A stretch of DNA of 64,000 nt from Nicotiana tabacum (GCF_000715075.1 NC_134101.1:192592103-192656102), one strand, 5' to 3'. Counted from the stretch's first letter, positions 1 to 12,333 are shown. A program made the numbers and translations. Notes: generated from the letters alone by a model not told the origin.

Positions 1-2527
1 AGAAGGCAAAAGTATTAAGTAAACATATTGTTATTATGCTGAAATCGTAATCAGAACATACAAGTTCAAAGAAGCAAAATATAGTAAAAGCAGGTAGCAG
101 GACTTTGAAGACAGGCTACAGTACAAGTAGCAAGATAGAATATTTTGAGCGTAAGTGATTTCAGAACTAAATGTGTTCGTCTGTGTTAATGAAAGAACAG
201 GGTATTTATAGTTTGATGACAGGCAAAAAATAAGGCAAGGATCATAGTTTAGCAGTAATTATGGAACTATGTACCAATTAAAATCAAATCTGTATAAGGA
301 CTTCCTTTAATTAAGGAGTAAAAATCAAATGGTAATGGGCAGAAAATATTTAAGGAAAGAAATCAAGTAAGCATCATGTGAAGAGTAGGCAATTAGGGGT
401 AAGTGCATATAGGTTTAATTAAGGAAAGAATCTTTGAAATACTCGGTTAGCCAAATAAGGTAAGAAAACAAAGTAAAGTTGTAGCATATGGAGACAATCG
501 AAAATCAGGGAGTCAAGGATTTCAAAATCACTAATTTAAGGAGAGTGACATGGGTTCCCAAGAATAAACAAGTAAACTAAGTTAAAGACAAGAGAATCGA
601 AAGTCTAAGGGGAAGTTTTCAAACCAATTTAAAAAACAGGAAAATCAGTAAAACAAGGAAAGAATCAATTACACGAGTGCAAACAGAATTACACGGGAGG
701 TTTGAAATCAGTCTAAAATTGAAGGTCATTTTAGAGGGGAATTTAGCATATAAAAGAGTGCATAAACATTAGGCATACGAGGCTGAACTTGTGACACAGA
801 GAATAACAATCACAAAATCAGTAGATAGTGAATTATCGCAACATGGTAGTCACATAGGTCAACTTAGTAATAGGGAAAAGGGGTATCAGAGGCATGCAAA
901 AATCCGGGTAAAAAGACATTTTCTGAAAAATATAATCTACTTTCAATGCTTTCAAGAAACCAAATCACATAGAGAAACAGAAGTTGAAACAAAAATGACT
1001 TCGAATCCAATCGAGCTAATTCAAACAGATGAAGCAATTTTCAGAAGTTCGATAGGTCCAGAGAAATTAGAGTTTTGAAATTAATCGGATTCAGAGCATG
1101 ACGAACAAGTAAATCACATAGCAAGTAGTCTCAAGACTCGAATGAACCCAAAATTTAAGGGTTTTCACCATCAATCGAGTTCTAGAGATGAAAAGTAAGT
1201 AAATCGGACAAATACTAACAAAATAGATTCAGAAATCTCAAAAGGTCTAAACTCTTAACATGCAAACTCGAGTAAAAGAACAACATAAGGAAACACAGTA
1301 GAACATGTTAGAAAATCAAAGAATGCTTCGAAATAACTTAACAGAAGCTCAAATCGAAAAAGATAAGGGTTCTTGAAGGTAGAGTTTTGAAAGAAACATT
1401 GAGAAAGCATTTAAAAGTTTAGAGTAAACACAGATCTAAAATAGATATAAAGAAATTGGAAGAACCTCAAAGGTTAGGGTTTCAGAAGAACCCCAGATGG
1501 TGAGAAAGGCTTGGAAACCATCGATCTAAGCAGGAGAAGTCAAGAGTTCGGCTTGAATGGCCATGGCTGGCCGGAGCAAAGTCAAAGATGACTGGAGACA
1601 GCCATAAGAACTGAAACCAACCAAGGTTTTTACCGGGCTTTCCCAATCTGGCCTTGAAACCATAGTAGCCGAACACATATAAGCCAAGGGAAGTGGATAA
1701 AGGCCTACAATGGCTTCGGAGGCCATGGATTTGGGAGATTTTCAGGTGGCAATTGTGGGCGGCGGCTAGGGTTTGAGAGGGGATTGAGAGACGATTGAGA
1801 GAGAAGGGGGGTTCAGAGGCGGCTGTAGGTGAGAAATGGTTAGGGTTTGGGGGTAGTTAGGAATTAATTTAGGAAAGGGTTGGTGGTGGCCGTTGATCAT
1901 TTTGATCAACGGCCTGGATTTAATGAGTAGGTAGGGGATCCGGGAGGGTTGTTCTAATTGGGTCGTGGGTCGGTTATGCTAGGATTTGGGCTGGGTAATT
2001 GGGTTTAAAATTGGGGTTCAATTCAGGCTACCATTGAAACACAATTGGGCTATATTTTAAATAGCCACTCTTCTGTTATTTATTTTATAAAGAATAGTAG
2101 AATAATTTCTGGAAATAAATTAAAGGTACTAGAATGATTAATAACACATAATTATCAAATTAAAAATATTGGACCTAATTTTTATAGACCTAAATATAAT
2201 TGATCTAAAACAGGCTAATATTGCAATTATATGCATTTTAGCTTTAAAAATACTAAATAAGTTTGTAAAAATATGCAAAAATTATATTAGCTATATTTTA
2301 GTATAACTATGAGAGTCCAATAAATGAATCACCAAAAATGATAATTTTGAAAATAATTATTGGTTTTTTTCTGGATAAGATAGGGCAATAAGTTGATTTA
2401 AAAATATTTAAAAAAATAAAGGAAAAATAATAATAAAATATTTGGACATACTTATATATGCATACATATGCTATTTTGAAAGTATTTTGCATATTAAAAA
2501 TATATAGGGAAAAATTGGATATCAACA
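1..2527 (-). mobile_element. Ogre/Tat-type LTR, truncated by window start
   Basis: This is the first ~2.5 kb of a long LTR on the minus strand. Its terminus, TGTTGATATCCAATTTTTCC read from 2527 downward, matches the start of the + strand LTR at 47944. Matching continues through several segments, for example 1690-1730 against about 48780-48810 and 1980-2050 against 48410-48500. The sequence beyond 2527 does not look like a polypurine tract, so this is more likely a 5' or solo LTR extending left of the window than a 3' LTR. ORFs inside it are not real genes. Confidence 0.85.
203..210 (-). promoter_or_regulatory. TATA box of the reverse Ogre LTR
   Basis: Reverse complement reads TATAAATA. It sits at the position equivalent to the TATAAATA at 50232 in the + strand copy, about 2.3 kb into each LTR, so transcription of the missing element would run leftwards. 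Confidence 0.6.
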
Positions 2528-3954
2528 GTCACCTTGCATATACGCTGCCCCTAACACATAGATTAGATAGCGAATAGACTCGATTCTACCCTATTTTCCT
2601 CCAATCACGGTTAACCAAGATACTTACCTCTTTCTGGAACACAATCAACACGACTTTTCCTTTATAACAAGCCTCCAAACCACTCGTATCTAGTCAATTA
2701 TTGTTCAAACAAGTAAAAACAAGATTTAGAAACTACCCTTGAATGAAAATGGTTCAATTTTTATCATAATTAAAAAAGTCAACTTGGGCCTATGTGGTCG
2801 AAATCCGAAATAACGGCTGCTGCACTCTATTTTGCACAGGTCAAAATATGATTCAACTAGTAGTTTTTTCGTTTTATTATAAAGAAGAATCGCCACCTAA
2901 TATTTAAGGGTATGCTAGGGTGCTTATTTGTTTATTAGCTTATTATCCTATTAGCCAACTAACCAGTGTGATTTGGGTTAGGGTTCTTGTTCTTCTAAGG
3001 GGATGGTATTAGGCACTCTTTAAATCTACCCGAGGTAGCTCCTTAGAACTTAGGCTAGGCTAAGGGAAGTAGATGTCTATAAACTATTTTAAGTCTTGTT
3101 TTAAAGCCTACTTGTTTTTGAATGAGAGGTTGTATATGTACTTTGAAAAAAAGGCATAGGTTTTATAAAATGTTTGTAATTTGTAGAAAGGTCTTTTGAA
3201 ATGTTTACATCTACAAAGTTAAAAGGCTTCTACACGTGGTTATGTTTTAAATATTTGTCTTTTGAAAACAAAGTGGCTATTTATAAATTAGTGAAGTAAA
3301 CATGTCATGGGTATACCTTTGAAGAATTGTTTTCCAACGGGAGGTATGCCTTTCTTTGGAAAAACTCATGAAACTTCTAACTGCAATTTACTAGACATGT
3401 TTGGTTTTTATTTGTTGAAGACCAGTCTTGAAATGCCCGTTCAGTTCTGTTTTAAAAAAGGAGCCATTTCTTTTAAAAATCTGTTCAATCTCAAAGACTT
3501 CGTAAAAGAGTTAGTGATGAACAAAGACAATACCTTTTATTTAATAAGAGTGAGCAATCAGAAATGTGGAACATAGTATAAACTCGGATTCTTTTGTTAT
3601 TTTACCTACGGGCTTTGGGTTTGCCTAGGTTCCCAAAATGATTAACACTGTAAAAGTATTCAATAAAAACATTAGTATCATAGTATATACAGAGAATAAA
3701 TAACAAGTTCGATTTATCTAAGAACAAGAAAAGGAAAGGGAACTGGACTTAAAATTGGGCCAAAGGAAATGCAGGCCTAACAGACTTCGACTACAACATT
3801 GACAAACTTCAGCAATATGGACCCTAGGATGGAACTTGGGCCTGATTTCTAAAGAACTCAACAGGCCCAAATTCGAACATGAATACAAAGATATAGAAAT
3901 GATATTAGTGATGCCGCATGAGGCCCAACAAAATAAGTTAGTAACATACAAACG
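2528..3954. other. Non-coding DNA with a faint Tat-like LTR remnant
   Basis: No gene seen. At 2883-3050 the sequence reads GAATCGCCACCTAAT, then AGGGTGC, then TATTAGGCACTC. In the same order and opposite orientation these resemble the block near the 3' end of the Ogre LTR (52620-52750). This suggests an old reverse-oriented LTR of a related Tat element, with its end near 2790-2830. Short ORFs at 3307 and 3718 lack family features and codon-like conservation. Confidence 0.45.
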
Positions 3955-4141
3955 GGAAAATTTTATTTTGTGTCTCATACAACTGACACTAGTTGTATGA
4001 GGCAATTTTTTTGTCTCACAGTTTTGTGGACTCAGATTTCTGTAGACTCTGAAGTGTAAGATTGGGGTCCACAAATTTGTGAGACAAAAAGGAGCCTCAT
4101 ACAACTAGTGTAAGTTGTATGAGACACAAAATAAAACTTCT
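3955..4141. mobile_element. MULE-type MITE with near-perfect terminal inverted repeats
   Basis: This 187-bp foldback element has ~30-bp terminal inverted repeats. The left end reads GGAAAATTTTATTTTGTGTC; the reverse complement of the right end reads AGAAGTTTTATTTTGTGTC and both continue into CTCATACAACT. It is flanked by the 10-bp direct repeat CATACAAACG at 3945-3954 and 4142-4151, the size expected of a Mutator-like target duplication (9-11 bp). No coding capacity. Confidence 0.75.
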
Positions 4142-4861
4142 CATACAAACGTGATTAAAGAGTACAGTAAAGTGTCACGACCCCAACCCCGACCGTGATG
4201 GCGCCCAACACAATACTAGGCAAACCCAACCAACTAACATCTCACGATCTCTTTCTTTAGAATTCAATATCAATTTTCGGGATTTAATACCAATTTAATA
4301 TAAATAGAAGTATGATTTTAACTGATGAAATGTGCGGAAACCATAATCACAAAAAAATCTCTGTAAAACAGCCCACTGATTCGGTGTCACAAGTCTGAGC
4401 CTCTAATACAAGGTTTCAACAATCTAATACAGAAATATGTCTAAAATGCGGAATGATAAGTGGAGATAGAAGGAGAAATCGGGTCTGCGAACGCCATGCA
4501 GATACCTCGATAACTCCGATGAAGACAGAATGATAGGAAAACTCGCTCTATGCCTCAGGAATACCTGTACCTGCACACATGGTGCAGAGGGTAATGTGAG
4601 TACTCCGACCCAGTGAGTAATAACAATAAATAATGGCTGACAGTATGAAATCACGTAAAGGCACTAATTAGTTCTATATGAAAACAGTAAAATCATTTAA
4701 GCAGTAGTGAATGAGGAAATCATGTGAAATTCTTTAAACCAGGTAAAACAGATATAATCAGTATAAATCAGCTCCTCAAGCATTTCAGTTCATTTATTCG
4801 TTCTTATCCTCAGTTCTCAATTCATATACTTCTCACGATAACCGAATCAAAAAATATATAT

Positions 4862-5098
4862 ATACCGTTGCGGCGTGCAGCCCGATCCGTATATCGCTGT
4901 GGCGTATAGTCCGATCCATAATAATAATAGTTGACTGCGCTCACTGGGGGTGTGCAGACTCCGGAGGGGCTCCTTCAGCCCAAGCGCTTTATAATTGCTG
5001 CGGCGTGCAGCCCGATCCATATAAGTAATTGCTGCGGCGTGCAGCCCGATCCATAATGTGTATAATATATATATCTGATGTGGCGCGCAACCCAATCC
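4862..5098 (-). repeat. Hairpin minisatellite in solo LTR leader
   Basis: Imperfect tandem copies of a unit containing GCTGCGGCGTGCAGCC followed by GATCCATA. The core GCTGC-GGCGT-GCAGC can fold as a small hairpin. It lies at the position where the T3 LTRs carry their own hairpin repeats; both adjoin the shared block with GTCTGCACACCCACAGTGAG (reverse here). Confidence 0.7.
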
Positions 5099-6063
5099 AT
5101 ATCATATAAACTATCCTCACTATTGGGTCCTCAACCCCTCTCAGTCATTTAAAAGTCACAGCCTCTCGGGCATAATGTACGGTCGGGATCTCAACCCTCA
5201 TATCTCTTCCTATTTATGATTAACATTTCAAAAATTTGGTTCATATCATTCTTAAACAATTGGAAACATGACTGAGGATATAAATTCTTTAACAAAATAA
5301 GTGAGGAAAACCAGTCAAAATCCCCTAAGGGTTCTACAGGTCGGCACAAGGCCCCAAGCATGGCAACAAGCCCAATTTACAACAATAAAGTATATGTCTC
5401 AATCAAAAATGTAGTAAAATATCATTCGGGATGGACCAAGTCCCAATTCCCATAGCATTGAACCTCACGCTCGTCACACAACGTGTATCTCAACTTAGTA
5501 TAGCACTACGTTGTGCAAATCCGGGGTTTCAAACCCTCATGACATCATATAAAATCATTATTCACTTCAAACTGGCAAAAACTCTAGCTCGCTATGCCCT
5601 TGCCTCTCAAATTGGCCTCCACGCACGTCGAATCTATCGAAAATTAGAACGAATATGTTACAATATGCTAAGGGAACATAGGCCAAGCGAAAACATTCGA
5701 AAAAATATCAAAAATCTCGAAATTAGCAAAATCCAAGCCCCGGGCCCACGTCTCGGAATCGGGTAAAATTTATATTTTAAGAATCCTCGTACCCTCACGA
5801 GTCTAACCACACCAAAATTATCCAATTCCGATACCATTTGGTCCTTCAAATCATTATTTTACATTTTTGAAAGTTTTCACAATTTTCTTCCCAAATTCCA
5901 TCCCAAATCACGAATCAAATGATGAATTCAATGATAGATTCATGTACTCTAGCCAAATCTGAGTTAAAATCACTTACCCCGATGAATTTCTTGAAAAACC
6001 CTCGAAAAATCGCCAAAATCCGAGCTCTCTATGTCAAAATATCAAATAAAACCCAAAACCTCG

Positions 6064-6073
6064 TATTTATATA
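6064..6073 (-). promoter_or_regulatory. TATA box of solo LTR
   Basis: Reverse complement reads TATATAAATA, about 22 bp from the palindromic-word array, as in T3 (TATAAATA at 35935). Confidence 0.6.
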
Positions 6074-6095
6074 GAGTACCCTTCAAGTCTTCTCA

Positions 6096-6232
6096 CCGCG
6101 GGCCGCACCAAATCGACTGCGGTCCGCACCAATTGACTACGGTCCGCACAAGCCAGCGCAGTCCGCGCGACACCTATCGCGACCGCGCCCGTTTTTGTAC
6201 GGTCCGCGCGACGCCTACCGTGGCCGCGCCCC
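6096..6232. repeat. Palindromic-word array (CGGTCCGC type), upstream of TATA
   Basis: Repeated GC-rich words CGGTCCGC, CCGCGGGCCGC, CAGTCCGCGCG and GACCGCGCC are spaced 10-25 bp apart. The words are self-complementary or complementary to one another. The array lies immediately upstream of the LTR TATA box in the LTR's own orientation. Confidence 0.7.
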
Positions 6233-6944
6233 TGCATTCCTCTTGGACCTACTATAACTGCTGCATTTTTTTGTTATATTTTTCAACTCCAAACTTCCCG
6301 TTAGCCATCCGAAATCACCCCAAGGCCCCTGGGACCTCAATCAAAAGCACCAACGCATCCTAAAACATCCTCCAAATCCAATCTTCAAAACACCTCAGAC
6401 AACATCAAAACCATCAAATTACATCGAATTCAAGCCTAAGAACTCCAAGAACTCTTGAATTATGCTTTCGATCAAAAAGTCTATAAAATTTCGTCCGGAT
6501 GACCTAAAATTTTGGACATGCATCCCAAATGTCACAACGAAGCTACTACAACTCTCGAAATTCCATTCCGACCCCTATATCAAAATCTCGCCTATCAACC
6601 GGAAATTGCCAAATATCAATTTCGCCAATTCAAGCCTAAATCTTCTCTACAACTCCAAAACCCATTCCGATCGCGCTCCTAAGTCACAAATCACCTCCTG
6701 AAGCTAACCGAACCATCAAAACTCACATCCGAGCCCTCTAACACATAAGTCAACATCCGGTTGACTTTTTTTTTTCCAACTTAAGACTTCTTAGAAGAGA
6801 CTAAGTGTCTCATTTCTTACCAAAATCACACCAACCACAAACCAATCAACCCGATCACATAAAACACAGATAACGAAGCATAAATAAGCTGGAATGGGGG
6901 AAGATGGAGCGGTAACTCATGAGATGACTGGCCGGATCGTCACG

Positions 6945-8490
6945 TAAAGCCAACGCGAGGTTTAACTAGATAGAGATGTAACAAATAGACACTGTTAGAG
7001 TGAAAACCAATTTTTATTTATATTAATCCTAAGAGGATTAACGAGAGTCAACGACCAAGAGCTTATGATGAGACTTTATTCATGGACAAAGTACCCTTGG
7101 AATCCTTGGCATTTCAGAGTTTACAAGGGTCTGAGGAACCCCGAGCGGTGCTTATGTCGGGGAAGGGCACCTTAACCACAAAGTAGGTCCTACCCCAGTT
7201 ACCCTTAATAACTCACACTCATTCTTCCCCAAATGTTTAGTTACAAATAAGGAAATCAACATAAGAGCAGCAACATGCACAAAGGTTTCAAGTACAGAGG
7301 CTATAGAAAGTACTATCAAAGTGCAATCATTAACCCCAAAGTCATAATCCAAAAATAGAGTTCAATTACTACAGGTACTATCAATGTTCAGTGCTACTAA
7401 GCATTCATTTGTAATATGTATTAGAACATTAAGAAGATTAAACATAGTTGCGGAACACAGAGATTTTTAGAGGAACCAACAGTAGACTATTCCAAGTTTT
7501 AAAATGCTGAGTTAAGTGATCCTTGGAGTAGGGATGACACGTATGCTAACTTCATTGGTTATACTGGTAAGATCAAACTTACAGGAGTCCTTAATTAAGT
7601 TCACAATACATTAACAACTACTTATAGTGTATTTAGAACAATCAGACGTTTACACACATGGTTAAGTCCTCACTCTACTAGGTACATGGACTAATAACCT
7701 TGTTCATGCCTTCTTAAAGAGCAATAACACCAACAGAAGTACACATATAAGAAAGAAGGTTAATCTCAGATTAATCTAGACTCAATAACATGATTCCTAT
7801 CAGGTTCCCAATCAGTGATCCTTATTCACACTAGATCTTTAAAAAGCCAAGATATTCAGTCAAGCATGGTGCATTGTTCATTCAAACAAGGCAGGCAAAC
7901 ATGAGTGAGTCTCATTAGGCCTAAGAGTGACAACAACAGATTTCCATTTCAGATCCTACACTACTAAGTTATTAAGGCTGGTATAGTTTAACTTCTATTC
8001 TATAAGGCAATTTCAAGTGAAGAATATAATAACTTAGGCAAGGGTCTTTCCTGAATGAGAGTAAATAGAAAGTTCATGAGTACAAACATGAAAGGTCAAC
8101 AGAATTCACCCAACCTATACGCAAGGAGGCTTTTACAAGATTTCATGGCTACAGAACTTATCAAAAAAGCAGATAACACAATAGCCATGCTAATGATTTT
8201 TTCATTACATGAGTTCAGGATATAATAACATGCCTATGTGACTTATTAAGAATGTATAGCAGGCATGGTTTTAGTTGCTGATTTCTCAATCAAACAAGTA
8301 CGTTAAGTGTGTAGCATGGACGCTATAATAAAGGTCATTTAGTTGAATCAAAGGTGGTACAACATTATTGATCCAAGAACAGATGTAGCAAATGCAAACT
8401 CTAAGCAGGATGTCAAGAAACAATTTAAGGATACAACTTGAGATAGGCTAGCAAACATGGTAATACAACTTATAAAACATCTAGAGTGTA
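6945..8490. other. Unassigned AT-rich DNA
   Basis: Starts with the right TSD copy TAAAG of the solo LTR. I see no gene, terminal repeat or recognisable transposon domain. It is presumably the continuation of the old element interrupted by the solo LTR at 4173-6944, but I could not prove continuity. Confidence 0.4.
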
Positions 8491-9071
8491 TATCACCTCA
8501 AAGTAGCACAACGATGTGAAATCCGGGGTTTCATACCCTCAGGACAACATTTACAATCATTACTTACCTCCGGTCCAAACTCTAGTCCACGATGCCTTTT
8601 CCTCTCGACTCGACCTCCGAACGCTCCAAATCTAACCAAAATTAGATTCATACCATCAAAATATGCTAAGAAAACAAAGCCCACTCGAAAATAACCAATT
8701 TACATAAATAATCCCAAAATTAGCCAAACGCGACCCCCGGGCCCACGTCTCGGATTATGATAAAAATTACAAAACTAGAATCCTTACACTCTCACGAGTT
8801 CATACATATCAAATACATCAAAATACGACAACAAACGACCCCTCAAATCCTCAAATCAAAGTCTTCAATTTCAAGCCCTAAGTCCCCAATTTTAGGCTTT
8901 AGATTCCACAAATTTCATGTCTAATTAGGTAGAAATTACAATAGAAAAAAATATTGAGTCGAAAAATCTTACCTCTAAGAGTTTCCCTTTGATTCCCTCT
9001 TCAATCCTTCTCAAAAAGCTCCAAAATCGCTCAAAATTGGTGGAAGATAGAACAAAAATCGCAAACATGGC

Positions 9072-9079
9072 TATTTAAA
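9072..9079 (-). promoter_or_regulatory. TATA-like box of LTR fragment
   Basis: Reverse complement reads TTTAAATA, a degenerate TATA box. It sits at the equivalent place, about 29 bp from the palindromic-word array. Confidence 0.4.
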
Positions 9080-9104
9080 CATTCTGCCCAGGCATTAATT
9101 CCTT

Positions 9105-9405
9105 AATCGCGATCGCGAAGTACAAAGACTGACTGAACTCATTTAACCTTATGCGATCGCAATATACTCCACGCGATCGCGAAGCTATACCACACAGACC
9201 CACGCGATTGCGTAGAGCAATCACCTCAGCCCCTCTTCAGATCACTTCCCTCTACGCGAACGTGACTCTGACCACGCGTTCGCGAAGCACTACTTCATAC
9301 ACATACGCGATCGCGACCCAAACTCTGTGATCGTATAGAGCACTCTACCTCTGCCCCCAAATAAGCCTACGCAATCGTGGACCCTTCTAAGCGATCACGA
9401 AGAAC
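9105..9405. repeat. Palindromic-word array (CGCGATCGCG type)
   Basis: At least ten variants of CGCGATCGCG (also TGCGATCGCA, CGCGATTGCG, CGCGAACGTG, CGCGTTCGCG, CGCAATCGTG) recur every 15-40 bp. The array occupies the same site in the LTR as the arrays of the other subfamilies. Confidence 0.75.
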
Positions 9406-10000
9406 AAAATGTCTGCAACAGACCTGAAGGAAAATCTGCAACTTTCTAAACAAGAATTTGATCCGTTTAACCACCTGAAACTCACCTGAGGCCCTCGGGA
9501 CCTCAACCAAACATGCCAACACATCCCATAACATCATTCAAACTTGTTTCAACCTTCAGAACGCTCAAAAACATCAAAACATAGAATCACCCTCGGATTC
9601 AAGCCTAAGAATTCCAAAACTTCCGAATTTCGAATTCGATCAAAAAGTCTATCAAACCATGTCCGAATGACCTGAAATTTTGTACAAACGTTACAAATGA
9701 CACAACGGACCTACTCCACTTTTGGAATTCCATTTCGACCCCGATATCAAAATTTTCATTGCCGGCCGAAAAATGCCAAATTTCCAATTTCACTAATTCA
9801 AGCCTAAATCTACCACGGACCTCCAAAATACATTTCGGATGCGCTCACAAGTCCAAAATAACCTAACGGTGCAAACCAAATCATAAAAATCCAAATCCGA
9901 GATTGAATACTAAAAAGTCAAAACTTGGTCAAACCTTCCAAATTTAAAGCTTCAAACTGAGAATTGTTCTTCCAAATCTATTCTGATTATGACTTGTGAG

Positions 10001-10026
10001 ATTAAGATTATTAACTTAATCTTAAT
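10001..10026. repeat. 26-bp palindrome at the rearrangement junction
   Basis: ATTAAGATTA, a 6-nt loop TTAACT, then TAATCTTAAT: perfect 10-bp arms. The palindrome straddles the point where the reverse LTR fragment meets the truncated T1 5' LTR, whose homology to its other copies begins near 10021. Confidence 0.7.
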
Positions 10027-10217
10027 TGCTATGTGAAAATCCATGTGTGTGATGTATAGGTGAGGTGACGAGTACTTATGCCCCGCCAAATTATCTGTTT
10101 AGCATGTTCCCTTCCCTGTTCCTAATATATTGTCCTTCTGTCTTAATTGCTACATGCTTATTGGTGTTTGCATATTTAATTGTTTCCTGTTAGATGTTGT
10201 TTTCTTTATTGAAGGTA

Positions 10218-11109
10218 AGGGTGTTCAAAAATGAACCAAAACCGAAAACTGAACCGAAATTGAAGCTTAATGGCTTATTGGTATCAAGTTAACGGTTTAA
10301 GGGACGGGGAATGGATTGAAATTTTTTTATTAATGACTTATCGGTTTGGGGACAGATTATTTAATTTTCTTAAGGATAATCCGTTAACCCATTAAGAATA
10401 TATATTTATATATATATATATATACACACACATACTAGAGGGAGGTTGCCCGTGCAAATGCACGGGCTCAACATATGAAGTGTTCAGCTTCCTTTTGAGT
10501 TTCACGTATCAATAGACTGCTCCATATAAAAATGAAAACAGATGACCATACCCAAATAACATTTACATCAATTGCATAATAGAATATTATGATAATTTTC
10601 TTTTTTGGATAATATCTGCAAAAGAGAACCTAAGATCATTGTACAACTTTAAGCTATTCAGTTTGTATCTTCAAGCGCAGTTCAATTAATCATTATTTGT
10701 ATCAACTTTGTTAGGTGCTTCCTGGGGTCATTCCCAAAATTACAGGAAAGGTTTGCATCTGCAAGCATGATATGAACCCTTCAATCACCATATTCATTGA
10801 GTACCAAATTAGTACCCAAGTTCGTAGTGAGCCTTTTCCAATCATTAAATAGAAGTGTGAAATCTTCTGCTTCTTAAAATCATGTATAGAAGTTTCAGTT
10901 TCAAATTCAAAATTTCTATTCTATTTAAAATAAAGATTGAATTAGGCCGATAAATCACCTGATAACTGCCCGATAAGAGCTAAACCGATACCAATCTGCC
11001 CGATATCTTATCGGGTGGATAGCGTATTAATACATTTAAAACCCAATAACCGATAATCCAAACCGTTAAGAGTAAATAACCGCTCAATCCGCCCGATAAG
11101 TAGCCCTAA
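10218..11109. mobile_element. Non-autonomous hAT-like element with TSD and empty sites
   Basis: The 892-bp insertion is flanked by TTGAAGGTA at 10209-10217 and 11110-11118. The target is seen unfilled in two related LTRs (around 31794 and 33355). The ends, AAGGGTGTTCAAAA and AGTAGCCCTAA, resemble the GGGTGTTCA-type ends of plant hAT elements, which make 8-bp TSDs. Inside are several inverted stretches of the ACCGATAA kind, a TA/CA microsatellite (about 10398-10432) and a hairpin at 10448. No transposase ORF. Confidence 0.75.
10448..10467. repeat. Short perfect hairpin
   Basis: GCCCGTGCAAATGCACGGGC: 9-bp perfect arms and a 2-nt loop, within the hAT-like insertion and just after a TA/CA microsatellite. 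Confidence 0.7.
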
Positions 11110-11334
11110 TTGAAGGTATTAAATACCCTGTAGTTTCATCGTATTATATTATTGGCTTAAGATGGTTTATCGGTGGTTCAAGGTATATTTTGGTTGGTCT
11201 CACCATGTAATTTTAGTTGAGTGAAGTTTCATATTTGTATAGCCTTTATTTTGCTTTGGTTTAAGGCTTAAATATTGTGGAGGGTTTTGAGTTAAATTGT
11301 GAAATTCTTGTTCTTATTGAGTGATTGGTACTGA

Positions 11335-11610
11335 TATGGTGGGATTGGGTTGCACATTGCAATAAAAAGAATAAGTGTAATATATTGAGGAGGAATAAGG
11401 GTGAAATATGATTGTCTGGTGGGATCGGGTTGCGCGCCACAACATGAGGAATAAGGGTGATATAATGAGGAGTAATAAGGGTGGATTGTTATTGTAGGGT
11501 GGGATTGGGTTGCGCACCGCAACATGAATAATAAGGATTGATTGATACAGAGTAATAAGGGTGAATGTTCATATTGTTACTAATTATATGGTGGGATCGG
11601 GATACGTGCT
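11335..11610 (+). repeat. Hairpin minisatellite in T1 5' LTR leader
   Basis: Imperfect tandem copies containing GTTGCGCGCCGCAAC variants followed by GGAATAAGGGTGA. The core GTTGCG-CGC-CGCAAC is self-complementary. The same repeat is at 32010-32285 and 33585-33860 in the related LTRs. Confidence 0.75.
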
Positions 11611-12333
11611 GTATTAGTTTGTTGTTGATGTATTATTCTTCAGCTGTAAATTTATTCTGTAGTTTTGTAACTCTCTTAAGGATTGTTTATAGCTGGGTTC
11701 CGATAAGATATTTGAGTTCTGTATACATTTTGATGCAAGTTCCTATTTCATTTTGTCTCGTACTCCCTTTTTGATTTATTATATACTATATGCAGGTTAT
11801 ATTGTAAATGCCCTGCCATAGCCTCTCCACTACCTCATCGACGTTAGTCTCAGCACTTACCAGTACATGGGGTCGGTTGTACAGATACTGCACTCTACAC
11901 TTCCTGTGCAGATTTTGGAGCTGGTTGTGGCTGATCAAGAGGTCAGTTGTAGGTATTTCATCTAGGAGACCAAAGGTAGTACTGATGGTGTCAGCAGGCC
12001 CTAGCGTCCCCTCTTATGTTCTACATTCCTCTTTTCATTTCTTTCGAAACAAATGTAACTTCTTTCAGACTAATGTTTGTAGATATTCATAGTGTGTTCG
12101 TGGATTGTGACATCAGTGTCTGGGTGGTAACAGTTTCGGTATTGTTAATAGTATATAGATAACCGGTTAATTATATACTTCCGCATTTATTTTAGTTGAA
12201 TTTATCTTTGTTAATTTTAAACTATGAAATGTCAAGGAAAATGTGAATAAAAACTCTAACGTTGGCTTGCCTAGCGAGTGCGATGTTAGGCGCCATCACG
12301 GTCCCGATGGTGGAAATTCTGGGTCATGACAAA

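Larger units (their letters stand above)
4173..6944 (-). mobile_element. Solo Tekay-type LTR with intact TSD
   Basis: A 2772-bp LTR in reverse orientation, related to the T3 LTRs at 35055 and 43291. The + strand edge starts TGTCACGACCCC and the other edge ends GGATCGTCACG, where the expected final CA is mutated to CG. The 5-bp TSD TAAAG is present on both sides (4168-4172 and 6945-6949). There is no internal region, so this is a solo LTR left by recombination between the two LTRs of a former element. Confidence 0.88.
8490..10000 (-). mobile_element. Tekay-type LTR fragment, truncated at both ends
   Basis: Segments align with the reverse solo LTR at 4173-6944: the AAATCCGGGGTTTCA block at 8519 matches about 5519, and the GATCAAAAAGTCTAT block at 9639 matches 6470. 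The expected TGTCACGACC edge is missing at the left, and the right end stops in a palindrome where T1 begins. It belongs to a distinct subfamily because its palindromic word is CGCGATCGCG. Confidence 0.7.
10012..12331 (+). mobile_element. T1 5' LTR, truncated, with DNA-transposon insertion
   Basis: From about 10012 it matches 33172-34579 of the 3' LTR and 31641-32997 of the solo LTR. It ends GGTCATGACA at 12331. Roughly the first 1.3 kb of the LTR, including the promoter and palindromic array, is missing. An 892-bp insertion lies at 10218-11109; removing it and one TSD copy leaves about 1.42 kb, close to the 1.41 kb of the matching 3' LTR part. Confidence 0.8.

Noticed and set aside
791..1078. 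95-aa ORF in the reverse Ogre LTR
   Set aside because: Lies in LTR sequence, has no domain features and no sign of coding constraint.
3718..4104. 128-aa minus-strand ORF
   Set aside because: It runs through the MULE-type MITE inverted repeats; composition reflects repeat DNA, not a gene.
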